Source: Gloeopeniophorella convolvens
Taxonomy: Eukaryota; Basidiomycota; Agaricomycetes; Russulales
Reading direction: 5' to 3'
Assembly: GCA_022496205.1 (NCBI GenBank)
Contig: WTXD01000159.1
Location: 1 to 24,134 of the forward strand
Length of the DNA stretch: 24,134 nt
The translations under genes and the position numbers were made by a program. This document shows, piece after piece, positions 10,073 to 18,720 of the stretch. The notes beneath the pieces are model-generated. The model did not search any database and was not told where the DNA came from. It worked only from the letters and a program-made list of their open reading frames with translations. Numbering within the stretch: position 1 is the stretch's first letter; every line of letters starts with the position of its first letter.

Positions 10073-10109
10073 CCGTAAGAAAGATGACGCGCACTCAGGT
10101 ACTCACGTG
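10073..10109. promoter_or_regulatory. Shared upstream element, copy 1 (TGACG plus CACGTG)
   Basis: CCGTAAGAAAGATGACGC at 10073-10090 is followed by the palindromic E-box CACGTG at 10104-10109. It lies about 350 bp upstream of copy B. TGACG is a bZIP/CRE-like half site and CACGTG a bHLH (Pho4/Cbf1-type) site by general knowledge. Binding is not shown by sequence alone. Confidence 0.5.
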
Positions 10110-10311
10110 CCTCATAGCGGTTCCGGAAAAAAGGTTGGTAACTTATGTAACTCAGTCGCGTCTTGTGGCGGCGCGGAACTTTTTCTTTTTTTCCGGAAAT
10201 GCCAAGGGAGAACTCCACGTTTGCCATGTGTTTTGTGAACCAAATCACGTTAGAATTACGAGAGACATCGTGTGTTCATTGCTTTTCATCCCCTTGCACC
10301 GTCGGTATAAC

Positions 10312-10605
10312 GGAACACCAATGTTGGCATCAAGGATCGTGTAATTGGGCTGTTGGGCCTGCAAGGCTGGGACTTGGAGCGTATCTAGGAAGTTCTGGGT
10401 GCCTGTCCGGGTGTCACTGTCATGAGTCTTCCCCGATGAGTCAAGCAGTATAGGAAGAACGGCTGACTGATTCCCGACCGGGCGTGCCATCTGCGGGTCC
10501 GAAAGCGCGTTGGGCACGCATGCTAGAAGACATTGCACAGGTACGTCTCGCTAGTGTGTCCTGTGCCCTGCAAGAGGTTGTAGGCCCTCCCAAGACTTGC
10601 TGCTA
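10312..10605 (+). mobile_element. Transposase HTH remnant, copy 1 (degenerate)
   Basis: The plus strand keeps NVGIKDRVIGLLGLQGWDLERI and then hits TAG. Further on it matches the longer third copy in shifted frames (SLP/SSSI region, then LARMLEDIAQ-like). It resembles the N-terminal helix-turn-helix of Tc1/mariner-like (IS630-type) transposases common in basidiomycetes. No DDE catalytic domain follows. Stops and frameshifts show that it is dead and was carried along by the segmental duplication. Confidence 0.5.
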
Positions 10606-11055
10606 ATGTGCCACCGTTGAACGTTGATGACGCACTGCAAGGTATGTCATCAACGATAGCACGTCGTGCGGTGCGCCGCTGACATCGTACGAGGCGTGCC
10701 GCGTGCGGCGGGGTGTTCTGTCGCGCCAGCGCACTGTGCGCCCTTGCAAGACGTCGGCGGCTCTCACAAGACGTGCTGCCGTTGATGGCGCGCCGCAGTA
10801 CATGCTGTTGGTGGCAGCGCGTTGCGAGATGCGCCACCGGTGAGGAGAGATCCTTACAAGCTGAATCCTTCGCGCGCAACCATCTTCCAGGGGTGATGTA
10901 GGGACCCTCGTTCCGGCAGCTGGCTCAAGACATACTGGGGTATTCTCTAGGAGCCCGTCAGCATGCGAGTGGGGAATAAAGTACAAGCTGCCCGCGGTTT
11001 ACGTATACAGCCGTCGACTTCGACACATTCCTTGCGTACACAGCACCTATCTAGA
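10606..11055. repeat. Non-coding spacer, duplicated (first copy)
   Basis: No gene is seen. The sequence is nearly identical to 12711-13156, and a diverged version is at 14761-15211. Its right end is the 3' flank of hydrolase copy C. The very high similarity outside any gene indicates recent duplication or gene conversion between the C and D 3' flanks. Confidence 0.75.
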
Positions 11056-12025
11056 CTAGGACGTCAGGAATCCCCCAATGATCTCCATCACACGCTCCCG
11101 CTCCTCCCACTGGGAGTTATGGCTTGAGCTCTCTAGAGTTACCCATTTGACCCTCGGAATGCGCGCAAACGCGGGCGCCACCGTACTATCCTGCGCCCCG
11201 TCGAGTCTCCCATTGATGAGCAGGGTAGGGGCGGCGATCTTGTGCAGCTCGTCTATGACGGACCAGCTCTTGATGGTGCCGACGATATGGAACTCAGACG
11301 GGCCGTTCCTGACGTACGGGGAGTGAGAACCGCAGAGCAGAAGATCGAACAGCGAACACCTACATGTACATGTACACCGTCGGGTCCTCTTCCATCGCCT
11401 TGAACGACGCCTCCATCCCCTCGGGAAATGGATCGACACGGCACAGATGCTTCTTATAAAACACCTCCACCGCCGCCTTGTACTCCTCGCTCTCAGTAGT
11501 GCCCGCATCCTCGTTGCGCATGAGCGCGTCCTGCAAGTCCTGTGGCAGGCCCTTCTTGAGCTCGTTCTGCGCGTCCACCCAGAGCTGCATGTCAACGGGC
11601 GCCGAGACAGAGACGAGGCGGCGCAGGCCGCGGGGCTGGCGCGCCGCGGCACGCATCGCGAGCATGCCTCCCCACGAGTGGCCGAGCAGGTCGTACTCGG
11701 CGATGCCGAGGCGCGCGACGAGGTTGTCGAGCTCGGCGAGGAAGAGCGCGTCGGTGAGAACAGCGGTGCTCACGTCGCGCAGGCGCGTCGAGCGACCGTT
11801 TCCCACCTGGTCGTAGAGGATGACTGGGATGCCGTACGAGGATGCGATGTCCTCGAAGGGAGTGATGTAGTCGTGGATCGCGCCGGGCCCGCCGTGCAGG
11901 CAGATGAGCGGGGGGCGCTTGGCAGCAGCGAGGTCTCCGGTGATCTTGTACCATGTCTGCAGTGGTTTTCCTGCAGGCGGATACTCAAAATCGAGCAAGC
12001 CTTCGGTGGTCTTCGGTGCGGCCAT
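11056..12025 (-). CDS. Proline iminopeptidase-like hydrolase, copy C
   Basis: Exons 12025-11364 and 11308-11056 with a 55-bp intron give 304 aa. The catalytic set is as in copy B (HGGPG, GHSWGG, NGRLDGAQD, SSSHNS). Relative to B it reads SSYGIP, GRSTRLRD and NGPSEFHIV, and it has EVFYKKHLCRV instead of GVWYKKHVCQV. The promoter lacks the TATA segment present in copies B, D and E. In addition the reading frame is open upstream to an ATG at 12088, so a product with 21 extra N-terminal residues is possible if transcription starts farther upstream. I keep the conserved MAAPKTTEG start. Function and localisation are as for the paralogs; expression may be reduced or changed. Confidence 0.9.
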
Positions 12026-12059
12026 GATTGCGGTGGGTGATCGGTGAGACCAAGGCTGT

Positions 12060-12076
12060 CGATAGTATTGTCTGAG
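12060..12076 (-). promoter_or_regulatory. Copy C promoter with deleted TATA box
   Basis: Plus-strand GATAGTATTGTCTGAG aligns to GATAGTACCATGTGCTTATATGTCTGAG-type sequence in copy D (14161-14188), with about 12-13 bases missing. The missing piece contains the TATA box. Both sides of the gap align well, so this is a small deletion, not a different promoter. Confidence 0.6.
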
Positions 12077-12182
12077 AGGCGTGCACAAGGCGCTTATGGT
12101 GAGGGTGTGTGAGAGACTAACCCGGTGTACAAACCATCTTCGACATGCACGTGTGAGGAAACCCGGAGCTCAGTTCGAGCAA

Positions 12183-12219
12183 CCGTAAGAAAGATGACGC
12201 ACACTCAAGTACTCACGTG
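12183..12219. promoter_or_regulatory. Shared upstream element, copy 2
   Basis: CCGTAAGAAAGATGACGC at 12183-12200 and CACGTG at 12214-12219. Spacing and flanks match copy 1 (ACTCA[A/G]GTACTCACGTGCCTCAT), including the GCGGTTC that follows. Confidence 0.5.
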
Positions 12220-12412
12220 CCTCATGGCGGTTCGCAAAAGGTTGGCCATCCGGTTACTTATGTAACTTAGTCGCGTCTTGCGGTGCGGAATTTTTTCTTT
12301 TCCGAAAATGCAAAGGGAGAAGAGCTCCACGTTCGTCATGTATTCTGTGAACCAAACCACGTTGGAATCACGAGAGACTCCGTGTTTCCATCACTTTTCA
12401 TCCCCTTGCACC

Positions 12413-12710
12413 ATGGAATACTGGAACATCGACGTTGGCATCAAGGATCGTGTAATTGAACTGTTCCTGCAAGGCTGGGACTTGGAGTGCATCCAGGGGG
12501 CTCTGGGTGCTTGTCCGGGTGTCTCCGTCGTGATGGGTCAAGCACCATAGGATGGCTGACTGGCTCCTGTGCGAACTGTGTGCCATCTGGGGGTCCGAAA
12601 GCGCGCTGAGCACGTGTGCTAGAAGTTGCTGCACAGGTACGTCTCGCTAGTGTGTCGGATGTCCTGTGCCCTGCAAAGAGGTTGTAGGTCCTCGCAAGAC
12701 ATGCTGCTAA
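12413..12710 (+). mobile_element. Transposase HTH remnant, copy 2 (degenerate)
   Basis: It opens with ATG and reads MEYWNIDVGIKDRVIEL, then FLQGWDLECIQGALG, the best-preserved first half of the helix-turn-helix among the three copies. A frameshift and TAG near 12550 end it. The later LEDAAQ-like part is recognisable only in another frame. No catalytic domain is present. Confidence 0.55.
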
Positions 12711-13156
12711 TGTGCCGCCGTTGAAACGTTGAACGTTGATGACGCACTGCAGGGTATGTCCTCAACGATAGCACGTCGTGCGGTGCGCCGCTGACATCGT
12801 ACGAGGCGTGCCGCGTGCGGCGCGGTGTTCTGTCGCTGCCAGCGCAGTGTGCGCCCTTGCAAGACGTCGGCGGCTCGCCACCGTTGCTGGCGCACCGCAG
12901 TGCCCGCTGTTGGTGGTAGCGCGTTGCGAGATGCGCCACCGGTGAAGAGAGATCCTCACAAGCTGAATCCTTCGCGCGCAACCATCTTCCAGGGTGATGT
13001 AGGGACCCTCGTCCCGGCAGCTGACCCAAGACATACTGGGGTATTCTCTAAGAGCTCGTCAGCATGCGAGCGGGGAATAAAGTACAAGCTGCCCGCGGTT
13101 TACGTATACAGCCGTCGACTTCGACACATTCCTTGCGTACACAGCACCTATCTAGA
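12711..13156. repeat. Non-coding spacer, duplicated (second copy)
   Basis: No gene is seen. It is a near-identical copy of 10606-11055 with short indels, for example an extra ACGTTGA near 12725 and a missing stretch around GCGGCTC near 12880. It ends with the 3' flank of hydrolase copy D. Confidence 0.75.
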
Positions 13157-14125
13157 CTAGGACGTCAGGAATCCCCCAATGATCTCCATCACACGCTCCC
13201 GCTCCTCCCACTGGGACGTATGGCTCGAATTCTCGAGAGTCACCCATTTGACCTTGGGAATGCGCGCAAACGCAGGCGCCACCGTGCTGTCCTGTGCCTC
13301 GTCGAATCTTCCGTTGACGAGCAGGGTCGATGCAGCGATCTTATGCAGCTCGTCTATGACGGACCAGCTCTTGATGGTGCCGACGACATGGAACTCAGAC
13401 GGGCCGTTCCTGACGTGCGGGGGTGAGAACCGCAGAGTAGAAGATCGGATGGCGAACACCTACATGTACATGTACACCGTCGGGTCCTCGTCCAGCGCCT
13501 TGAACGTCGCCTGCATGCGCTCGGGAAATGGATCGACACGGCACAGATGCTTCTTATAAAACACCTCCACCGCCGCCTTGTACTCCTCGCTCTCCGTCGT
13601 GCCCGCGTCCTCATTGCGCGTGAGCGCGTCCTGCACGTCCTCCGGGAGGCCCTTCTTGAGCTCGTTCTGCGCCTCCACCCAGAGCTGCATATCAACGGGC
13701 GCCGAGACGGAGACGAGTCGTCGCAGACCGCGGGGCTGGCGCGCCGCGGCGCGCAGCGCGAGCATGCCTCCCCACGAGTGGCCGAGCAGGTCGTACTCGA
13801 CGATCCCAAGGCGCACGACGAGGTTGTCGAGCTCAGCGAGGAAGAGCGCCTCGGTTAAAACAGTGGTGCTCACGTCGCGCAGGCGCGTCGAGCGACCATT
13901 TCCCACCTGGTCGTAGAGGATGACTGGGACGCCATGCGAGGATGCGATATCCTCGTAGGGGGTGATGTAGTCGTGAGTCGCGCCGGGCCCGCCGTGCAGG
14001 CAGATGAGCGGGGGGTGCTTGGCAGCAGCGAGGTCTCCGGTGATCTTGTACCATGTCTGCAGAGGCTTCCCTGCAGGCGGATACTCAAAATCGAGCAGGC
14101 CCTCGGTAGTCTTCGGCGCGGCCAT
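13157..14125 (-). CDS. Proline iminopeptidase-like hydrolase, copy D
   Basis: Exons 14125-13464 and 13409-13157 with a 54-bp intron give 304 aa. The oxyanion motif HGGPG, nucleophile elbow GHSWGG, NGRFDEAQD and NSSHTS are intact. Its own changes include HGGPGATHDYITPYED, WVEAQNELKKGLPEDVQD and MLALRAAARQ. The TATA box and upstream element are both present, so it looks fully functional. The intron donor again places TAG immediately after the exon. Confidence 0.9.
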
Positions 14126-14174
14126 GATTGCGGTGGGTAATCGTTGAGACCGAGACTATCGATAGTACCATGTG

Positions 14175-14180
14175 CTTATA
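14175..14180 (-). promoter_or_regulatory. TATA box of copy D
   Basis: Minus-strand TATAAG in ACATATAAGCACATGG, 50-55 bp upstream of the ATG at 14125. Confidence 0.55.
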
Positions 14181-14305
14181 TGTCTGAGAGGCGTGCGCAA
14201 GCCCCTTATAGTGAGGGTGTGAGAGAGACTTAGCCGGTGTAAGTACTAGTACAAACCATCTTCGACGTGAGCGTGTGAGGAAACCTGCTCAGCTTGAGCT
14301 CAGAG

Positions 14306-14334
14306 CCGTAAGAAGGATGACGCACACCCACGTG
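14306..14334. promoter_or_regulatory. Shared upstream element, copy 3
   Basis: CCGTAAGAAGGATGACGC at 14306-14323 with CACGTG at 14329-14334. The spacer between the two parts is shorter than in copies 1 and 2 (5 bases rather than 13). The flank after the E-box (CATAGCCTACAG) resembles the flank of copy 4 (CCACAGCCTAATG). Confidence 0.5.
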
Positions 14335-14472
14335 CATAGCCTACAGCGGTTCCGGAAAAGGCAACTTTCTCGCGGCGCGGAATTTTCTTTTTCCGAAAAT
14401 GGGACTCGCGGTCCGCGGAGGGACATTCAAGTTGAGAGATCGTGTCCCCACTGCCTTTCATACCTTTGCATC

Positions 14473-14760
14473 ATGATATACCGCAACATCGACGTCGGCA
14501 TCAATGATCGTGCAATTGAGCTGCTCCTGCAAAGCTGGGACTTGGGTGCTTGTCTGGGTGTCTCTGCCATGAGTCTTCGCCGATGGGTCAAGCAGTATAG
14601 GAAGGACGGCCAACTGGGTCCTGTCCGGGAACTGTGTGCCATCTGCGGGTCCGAAAGCGCGCTGAGTCGGAGCACGTTAGAAGATGCTGCACAGGTACGT
14701 CTCGCTACTGTGTCCTGTGCCCTGCAAGAGGTTGTAGGCCCTCGCAAGACTTGCTGCTAA
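14473..14760 (+). mobile_element. Transposase HTH remnant, copy 3 (open frame)
   Basis: A 96-residue frame from the ATG at 14473 (open further upstream to 14275) reads MIYRNIDVGINDRAIELLLQ, then SWDLGACLGVSAMSLRRW, VKQYRKDGQLGP and LSRSTLEDAAQVR. The central part matches a homeodomain-like helix-turn-helix of Tc1/mariner-type transposases. Compared with copy 2 it lost several codons (ECIQGAL) between the two helices. The frame stops before any DDE domain, so no active transposase is encoded. It lies divergent to copy D, about 350 bp from its start codon. Confidence 0.55.
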
Positions 14761-15211
14761 TGTGCTGCTGTTGAAGATGCGCTGCAGGGTGTACTATCAA
14801 CGACAGCATGTCGTGGGGTGCGTTGCTGACATTTTACGAGGCGTGCCGCGTGCTGTGGGTTGTTCCGTCGTTGCCAGCGCACTTTGCGGCCCTACAAGAA
14901 GTCGACGGCTCTCACAAGACGTGCCACCGTTGCTGGCGCGCTGCGGGGCGTGCTGTTGGTGGCAGCGCGTTGCGGGATGCGCCACCTGTGATGAGGGACC
15001 CCCACAAGCTCAATCCTCCGCGCACACGCGACGTATCGTCTTTTAGGGGCGATATAGAGGCTCTCATGCCTGCAGCTAGCACAAGACGTATTGGAGTGCT
15101 TGCTAAGAGCTCGTCAGCACGTGGGTGGGGAATTAAGTACAAGCTGCCCGCGATTTACGCATACAGCTATGGACTTCGACATATCTTTTGCGTACACAAC
15201 ACCCGTCTAAG
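14761..15211. repeat. Non-coding spacer, diverged third copy
   Basis: No gene is seen. It aligns with 10606-11055 and 12711-13156 along its length but with many substitutions, which implies an older duplication than the other pair. It ends with the 3' flank of copy E. Confidence 0.65.
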
Positions 15212-16181
15212 CTAGGACGTCAGGAACCCCCCAATGATCTCCATCACGCGCTCCCGCTCCTCCCAATGGGACGTATGGCTCGAATTCTCGAGAGTCACCC
15301 ACCTGACCTTGGGAATGCGCGCAAACGCGGGCGCCACCGTGCTGTCCTGTGCCTCGTCGAGCCTCCCGTTGATGAGCAGGGTAGGAGCGATGATCTTGTG
15401 CAGCTCGTCTATGACGGACCAGTCCTTAATGGTGCCGACGACATGGAACTCAGACGGGCCGTTCCTGACGTGCGGGGAGTGAGAACCGCAGAGCAGAAGA
15501 TCGAACAGCGAACACCCACATGTACATGTACACCGTCGAGTCCTCTTCCAGCGCCTTGACCGACGCCTGCACCCCCTCGGGAAATGGATCGACACGGCAC
15601 AGGTGCTTCTTGTAGAACACCTCCACCGCCGCCTTGTACTCCTCGCTCTCCGTCGTGCCCGCGTCCTCATTGCGCGTAATTGCGTCCTGCACGTCCTGCG
15701 GCAGGCCCTTCTTGAGCTCGTTCTGCGCGTCCATCCAGAGCTGCATGTCGACGGGCGCCGAGACGGAGACAAGGCGCCGCAGACCGCGGGGCTGGCGCGC
15801 CGCGGCGCGCATCGCGAGCATGCCTCCCCACGAGTGGCCGAGCAGGTCGTACTCGACGATGCCGAGGCGCGCGACGAGGTTGTCGAGCTCGGCGAGGAAG
15901 AGCGCCTCTGTGAGGACGGCGGTGCTCACGTCGCGCAGGTGCGTCGAGTGGCCACAGCCCACCTGGTCGTATAGGATGACTGGGACGCCATGCAATGACG
16001 CGATGTCCTCAAAGGGAGTGATGTAGCCGTGAGTCACGCCGGGCCCACCATGTAGGCAAATGAGCGGGGGGCGCTTGGCGACGGCGAGGTCGCCGGTGAT
16101 CTTGTACCATGTCTGCAGAGGCTTTCCTGCGGACGGATACTCGAAATCGAGCAGGCCCTCGGTGGTCTTCGGTGCGGCCAT
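15212..16181 (-). CDS. Proline iminopeptidase-like hydrolase, copy E
   Basis: Exons 16181-15520 and 15464-15212 with a 55-bp intron give 304 aa. The catalytic motifs are intact (HGGPG, GHSWGG, NGRLDEAQD, NSSHTS). It differs near the active-site entrance: YDQVGCGHSTHL replaces YDQVGNGRST[H/R]L, and HGGPGVTHGYITPF replaces HGGPGAIHDYITPF. The donor is GTGGGTG instead of GTAGGTG, so the in-frame stop at the exon edge is lost and unspliced message would read 22 further residues before stopping at 15450. It is the array member next to the methyltransferase gene and shares a divergent intergenic region with it. Confidence 0.9.
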
Positions 16182-16230
16182 GGTTGCGATGGGTGATGGT
16201 TGAGACCAAGGCTATCGATAGTATCGTGTG

Positions 16231-16236
16231 CTTATA
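16231..16236 (-). promoter_or_regulatory. TATA box of copy E
   Basis: Minus-strand TATAAG in GCATATAAGCACACG, 50-55 bp upstream of the ATG at 16181, as in copies B and D. Confidence 0.55.
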
Positions 16237-16288
16237 TGCCTGAGAGGTATGCACAAGCCCCTTATGATGTGTGAGAGACTAAGCCGGT

Positions 16289-16444
16289 GTACAACCCATC
16301 TGCGACTAGTCTCGGTTCCAGCCGTTGCAGAGCCGATCGCTCCGCTCACGTTTTTTTTCTAAGCCGGTGTGGTTTCGGGAAAGGCACGGGCTCGGAGTCA
16401 ATTGCCCACGGCCACCATGCACGCGTGTCGCAGATGGGTTGTAC
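16289..16444. repeat. Perfect 18-bp inverted repeat enclosing a 120-bp insert
   Basis: GTACAACCCATCTGCGAC at 16289-16306 recurs as its exact reverse complement at 16427-16444. Copies B, C and D have only the left arm (GTACAAACCATC[C/T]TCGAC) and continue directly into GTGTGAGG and, in copy D, CCTGCTCAG. Copy E regains homology only after 16455. The segment is therefore a copy-specific insertion or inverted duplication in the divergent promoter, with a T-run and a second AAGCCGGTGT inside. Confidence 0.7.
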
Positions 16445-16683
16445 AAGGTTGTACGAGCAAACCTGCTCAGTTTGTGTAGCTGGGTGCGCGCGCGCACGGG
16501 CCGGAGATCACACGTTATGGGTTTAGGACATCACCGGTTGGATGATGACCGAAAGCTCGTGACTTAGAGTTATAAGGGCATCATCCTCGACGCGAGGACG
16601 ATAGCCTTTTTTTACTTACTTCACCAGTCACCGAATTCATCCTATCGTGGGTCCTGGTCAAGATCTTGGTTACTTTTGGAGAG

Positions 16684-16712
16684 CCGTAAGAAAGATGACG
16701 CGTGGTCACGTG
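16684..16712. promoter_or_regulatory. Shared upstream element, copy 4, in the copy E/hen1 divergent promoter
   Basis: CCGTAAGAAAGATGACGC at 16684-16701 with CACGTG at 16707-16712. It is about 160 bp upstream of the methyltransferase start and about 500 bp upstream of hydrolase copy E, so it could serve both genes. Confidence 0.5.
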
Positions 16713-16823
16713 CCACAGCCTAATGTGTGAACAAAGCGAGCTCGGAGCGCCCGTCACGCGTCAAGAGGTTGATCCAACCCAGATGGACGCGCCATTCAAA
16801 GAACTGCGCACTCCCTCTCAAAG

Positions 16824-16829
16824 TATAAA
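16824..16829 (+). promoter_or_regulatory. TATA box of the hen1-like gene
   Basis: TATAAA in AAAGTATAAAGCCC. A start site about 30 bp downstream would fall at or near the first ATG (16855), which favours translation from the second ATG at 16873. That ATG has a full Kozak context (GCCACCATGG). Confidence 0.6.
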
Positions 16830-16872
16830 GCCCTAGCCCCCGTCGACACTAGCGATGTCCACAACTGCCACC

Positions 16873-18436
16873 ATGGATAACACCATCAGTGCCCAAGTCC
16901 AAGATTTCCAAGTCAAGTTTGTGCCTCCGCTGCACGAACAACGCCGCGCGTGGGCGCTTCAAGTCCTCCGCAACGAGCAAGTCTCCTCGGTAAGTATGGC
17001 TCGCGATCTCGGCTGTGCAGCATTCGTGTCGACGAGCTAAACGTGCGGTGCTCTGTCAGGTGCTCGACGTCGGCTGCGGGGAGGGCATCCTCCTGCAGCA
17101 CCTGAGCCACGCCGCGCCCTGGCTCGCCCACACGCCCGCGACGCCCGCGCCCGCCACCTCCGACAAGACGGACTTCATTCACGTCCGCGAGCTGCACGGG
17201 CTCGACCTCGTGCGCAGCGACCTCGAATTCGCGATCGATGCGACCGCGCCGCCCAAACACGGCTTCGGCTGGACGCGCTTCGAGCCCCTGAACATATCGA
17301 TCTGGCACGGCGCGCTGCAGGTCCCAAACGCGGCGTTTGAGGGCATCGAGTGCATCGTCGCGACGGAAGTGTAGGCCACCCTCCGCCCTGCGCCTTCCAT
17401 ATCCGCTCACGCAGCCTGCAGAATCGAGCACCTGCCCGCGGACGCACTCGCTGGGTTTGCGCCCGTCCTGCTCGGCGGCTATGCGCCGCGCCTCCTTCTC
17501 TTCACCACGCCGTCCTATGACTTCAACGCGCGCTTCCGCGTGCCTGGCGACCCCGCCCCGTGGGGCTTCGCGGACCCGACCGGGCGCACCGACCGGCTGT
17601 TCCGCCACCCGGACCACAAGTTCGAGTGGACCGCGGACGAGTGCGCCGCGTGGAGCAAGGCCGTCGCGGACGAGTGGGGCTACGACGTCGTTGTCGAGGG
17701 CCTCGGGCGCTCCGTCACCAAGGACCCGTGGGGCCGCGACGCGGCCAAGGCCTTCGCCAGCCAGGCTGTCACCCTCCGCCGTCGCGACGGCGCCGGATGG
17801 GCAGCGAAGCGCGCCGCCAGGTTCGCGGCGTGGGCTGCGGGCAACGCGGCGGCCGCACGGCCGCACGAGCTGCTGGGGACGCACCACTACGCCGCGCACG
17901 AGGGCGCGGAGAAGCCGGCGGCGCGCGCAGACATCGCCGCGGTCGTCAAGATGGCTATCAACGACATCGGCACGGCCGAGGTCACTGTCTTCGAGCTCTG
18001 GCGCGAGGAGGCCGTCGCGACCTTCTGCGGCGGGTGGCTCGAGGTGCTGGTCGACGCCATAGGGCAGGACCCGTCGTTCGTGCTGACCAAGGAGGGCAAG
18101 AACGTGGACGACTGGCGCGTCGAGCTTCTCGGCGTCGAGCTGCGCGATAGGGACGTCTGGAAGCGCGACGAGAGCCAAGAGGAGGACGCGTGGAACGAAG
18201 GATCCGAGGTCAGCGAAGATGAGACATGGGACGAGGAAGAATACGAGGAAGAGTACGCCGAAGAGTACGACTACGGCTACGAAGAGGAGACCGAGGAGAC
18301 GGCGGGGACGGAGCCAGTCGCGGCTAAGTGGGGCATGCCTGAGGGCTGGGGCGCCGAGTCCGACGCCGAGACGCTCAAGACGTGGGCGGACTGGAAGCCC
18401 ACGGACGGGTGGATGGTCGAGGGCGGGTGGGATTAA
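16873..18436 (+). CDS. hen1: HEN1-type small-RNA 2'-O-methyltransferase with Trp-rich tail
   Basis: Exons 16873-16989, 17060-17370 and 17422-18436 give 480 aa (486 from the ATG at 16855). HEN1 enzymes methylate the 2'-OH of the 3'-terminal nucleotide of small RNAs, using AdoMet and a divalent metal. The AdoMet site VLDVGCGEG is at 40-48. The metal-binding residues of the family are all present: E142 and E145-H146 (EVIEHL) and H208 (HPDHKFEW). TTPSYDFN and FRHPDHKFEWT are typical of the family. The second intron splits the EVIEH motif inside the valine codon. There is no plant-like dsRNA-binding or La domain, as in other fungal or bacterial HEN1 proteins. The last 95 residues are very acidic, with Y/E repeats and nine tryptophans, several in WG or GW context (KWG, GWG, GGWD), resembling an Argonaute-binding hook. 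That part is inference. Confidence 0.9.
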
Positions 18437-18720
18437 AGCCGCCGCCGTCTCGTGCGCGCGCCAAACAAACAAGTCTTCGAGTTTCGCGATGTCCAACGTG
18501 TTGTCCATGCGGTGTACGATCACAATGACGAATGAATGAGAAGGACGAGAGAGAATTCGATTACAGCGAAGTATAGACACGGAAGACACGACAGAAGCGC
18601 GGAAGCTGCGCGGCGGGACTGGATGCGCGTTCTCAGTACATACGACTGCGGGCGAAGAAGAGAAGTGGGCTGCGCACCGAGTGGGCCCCGAACATACGTC
18701 GCCTGGATCCACCCCACACC

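Larger units (their letters stand above)
8772..16712. repeat. Tandem segmental duplication, four hydrolase units
   Basis: Four units begin with hydrolase stop codons at 8772, 11056, 13157 and 15212, so spacings are 2,284, 2,101 and 2,055 bp. Each unit holds, left to right, the hydrolase on the minus strand, its TATA region and an upstream element CCGTAAGA[A/G]GATGACGC...CACGTG. The first three add a decayed plus-strand transposase fragment and a non-coding spacer ending in near-identical 3' flank. The spacers 10606-11055 and 12711-13156 are almost identical. The third (14761-15211) is more diverged. The last unit lacks transposase and spacer and instead abuts the plus-strand methyltransferase gene. 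Confidence 0.85.

Noticed and set aside
15450..15519. A 243-residue read-through version of hydrolase copy E
   Set aside because: It arises only because the intron donor changed from GTAGG to GTGGG. The spliced form gives the conserved 304-aa enzyme with its Asp and His.
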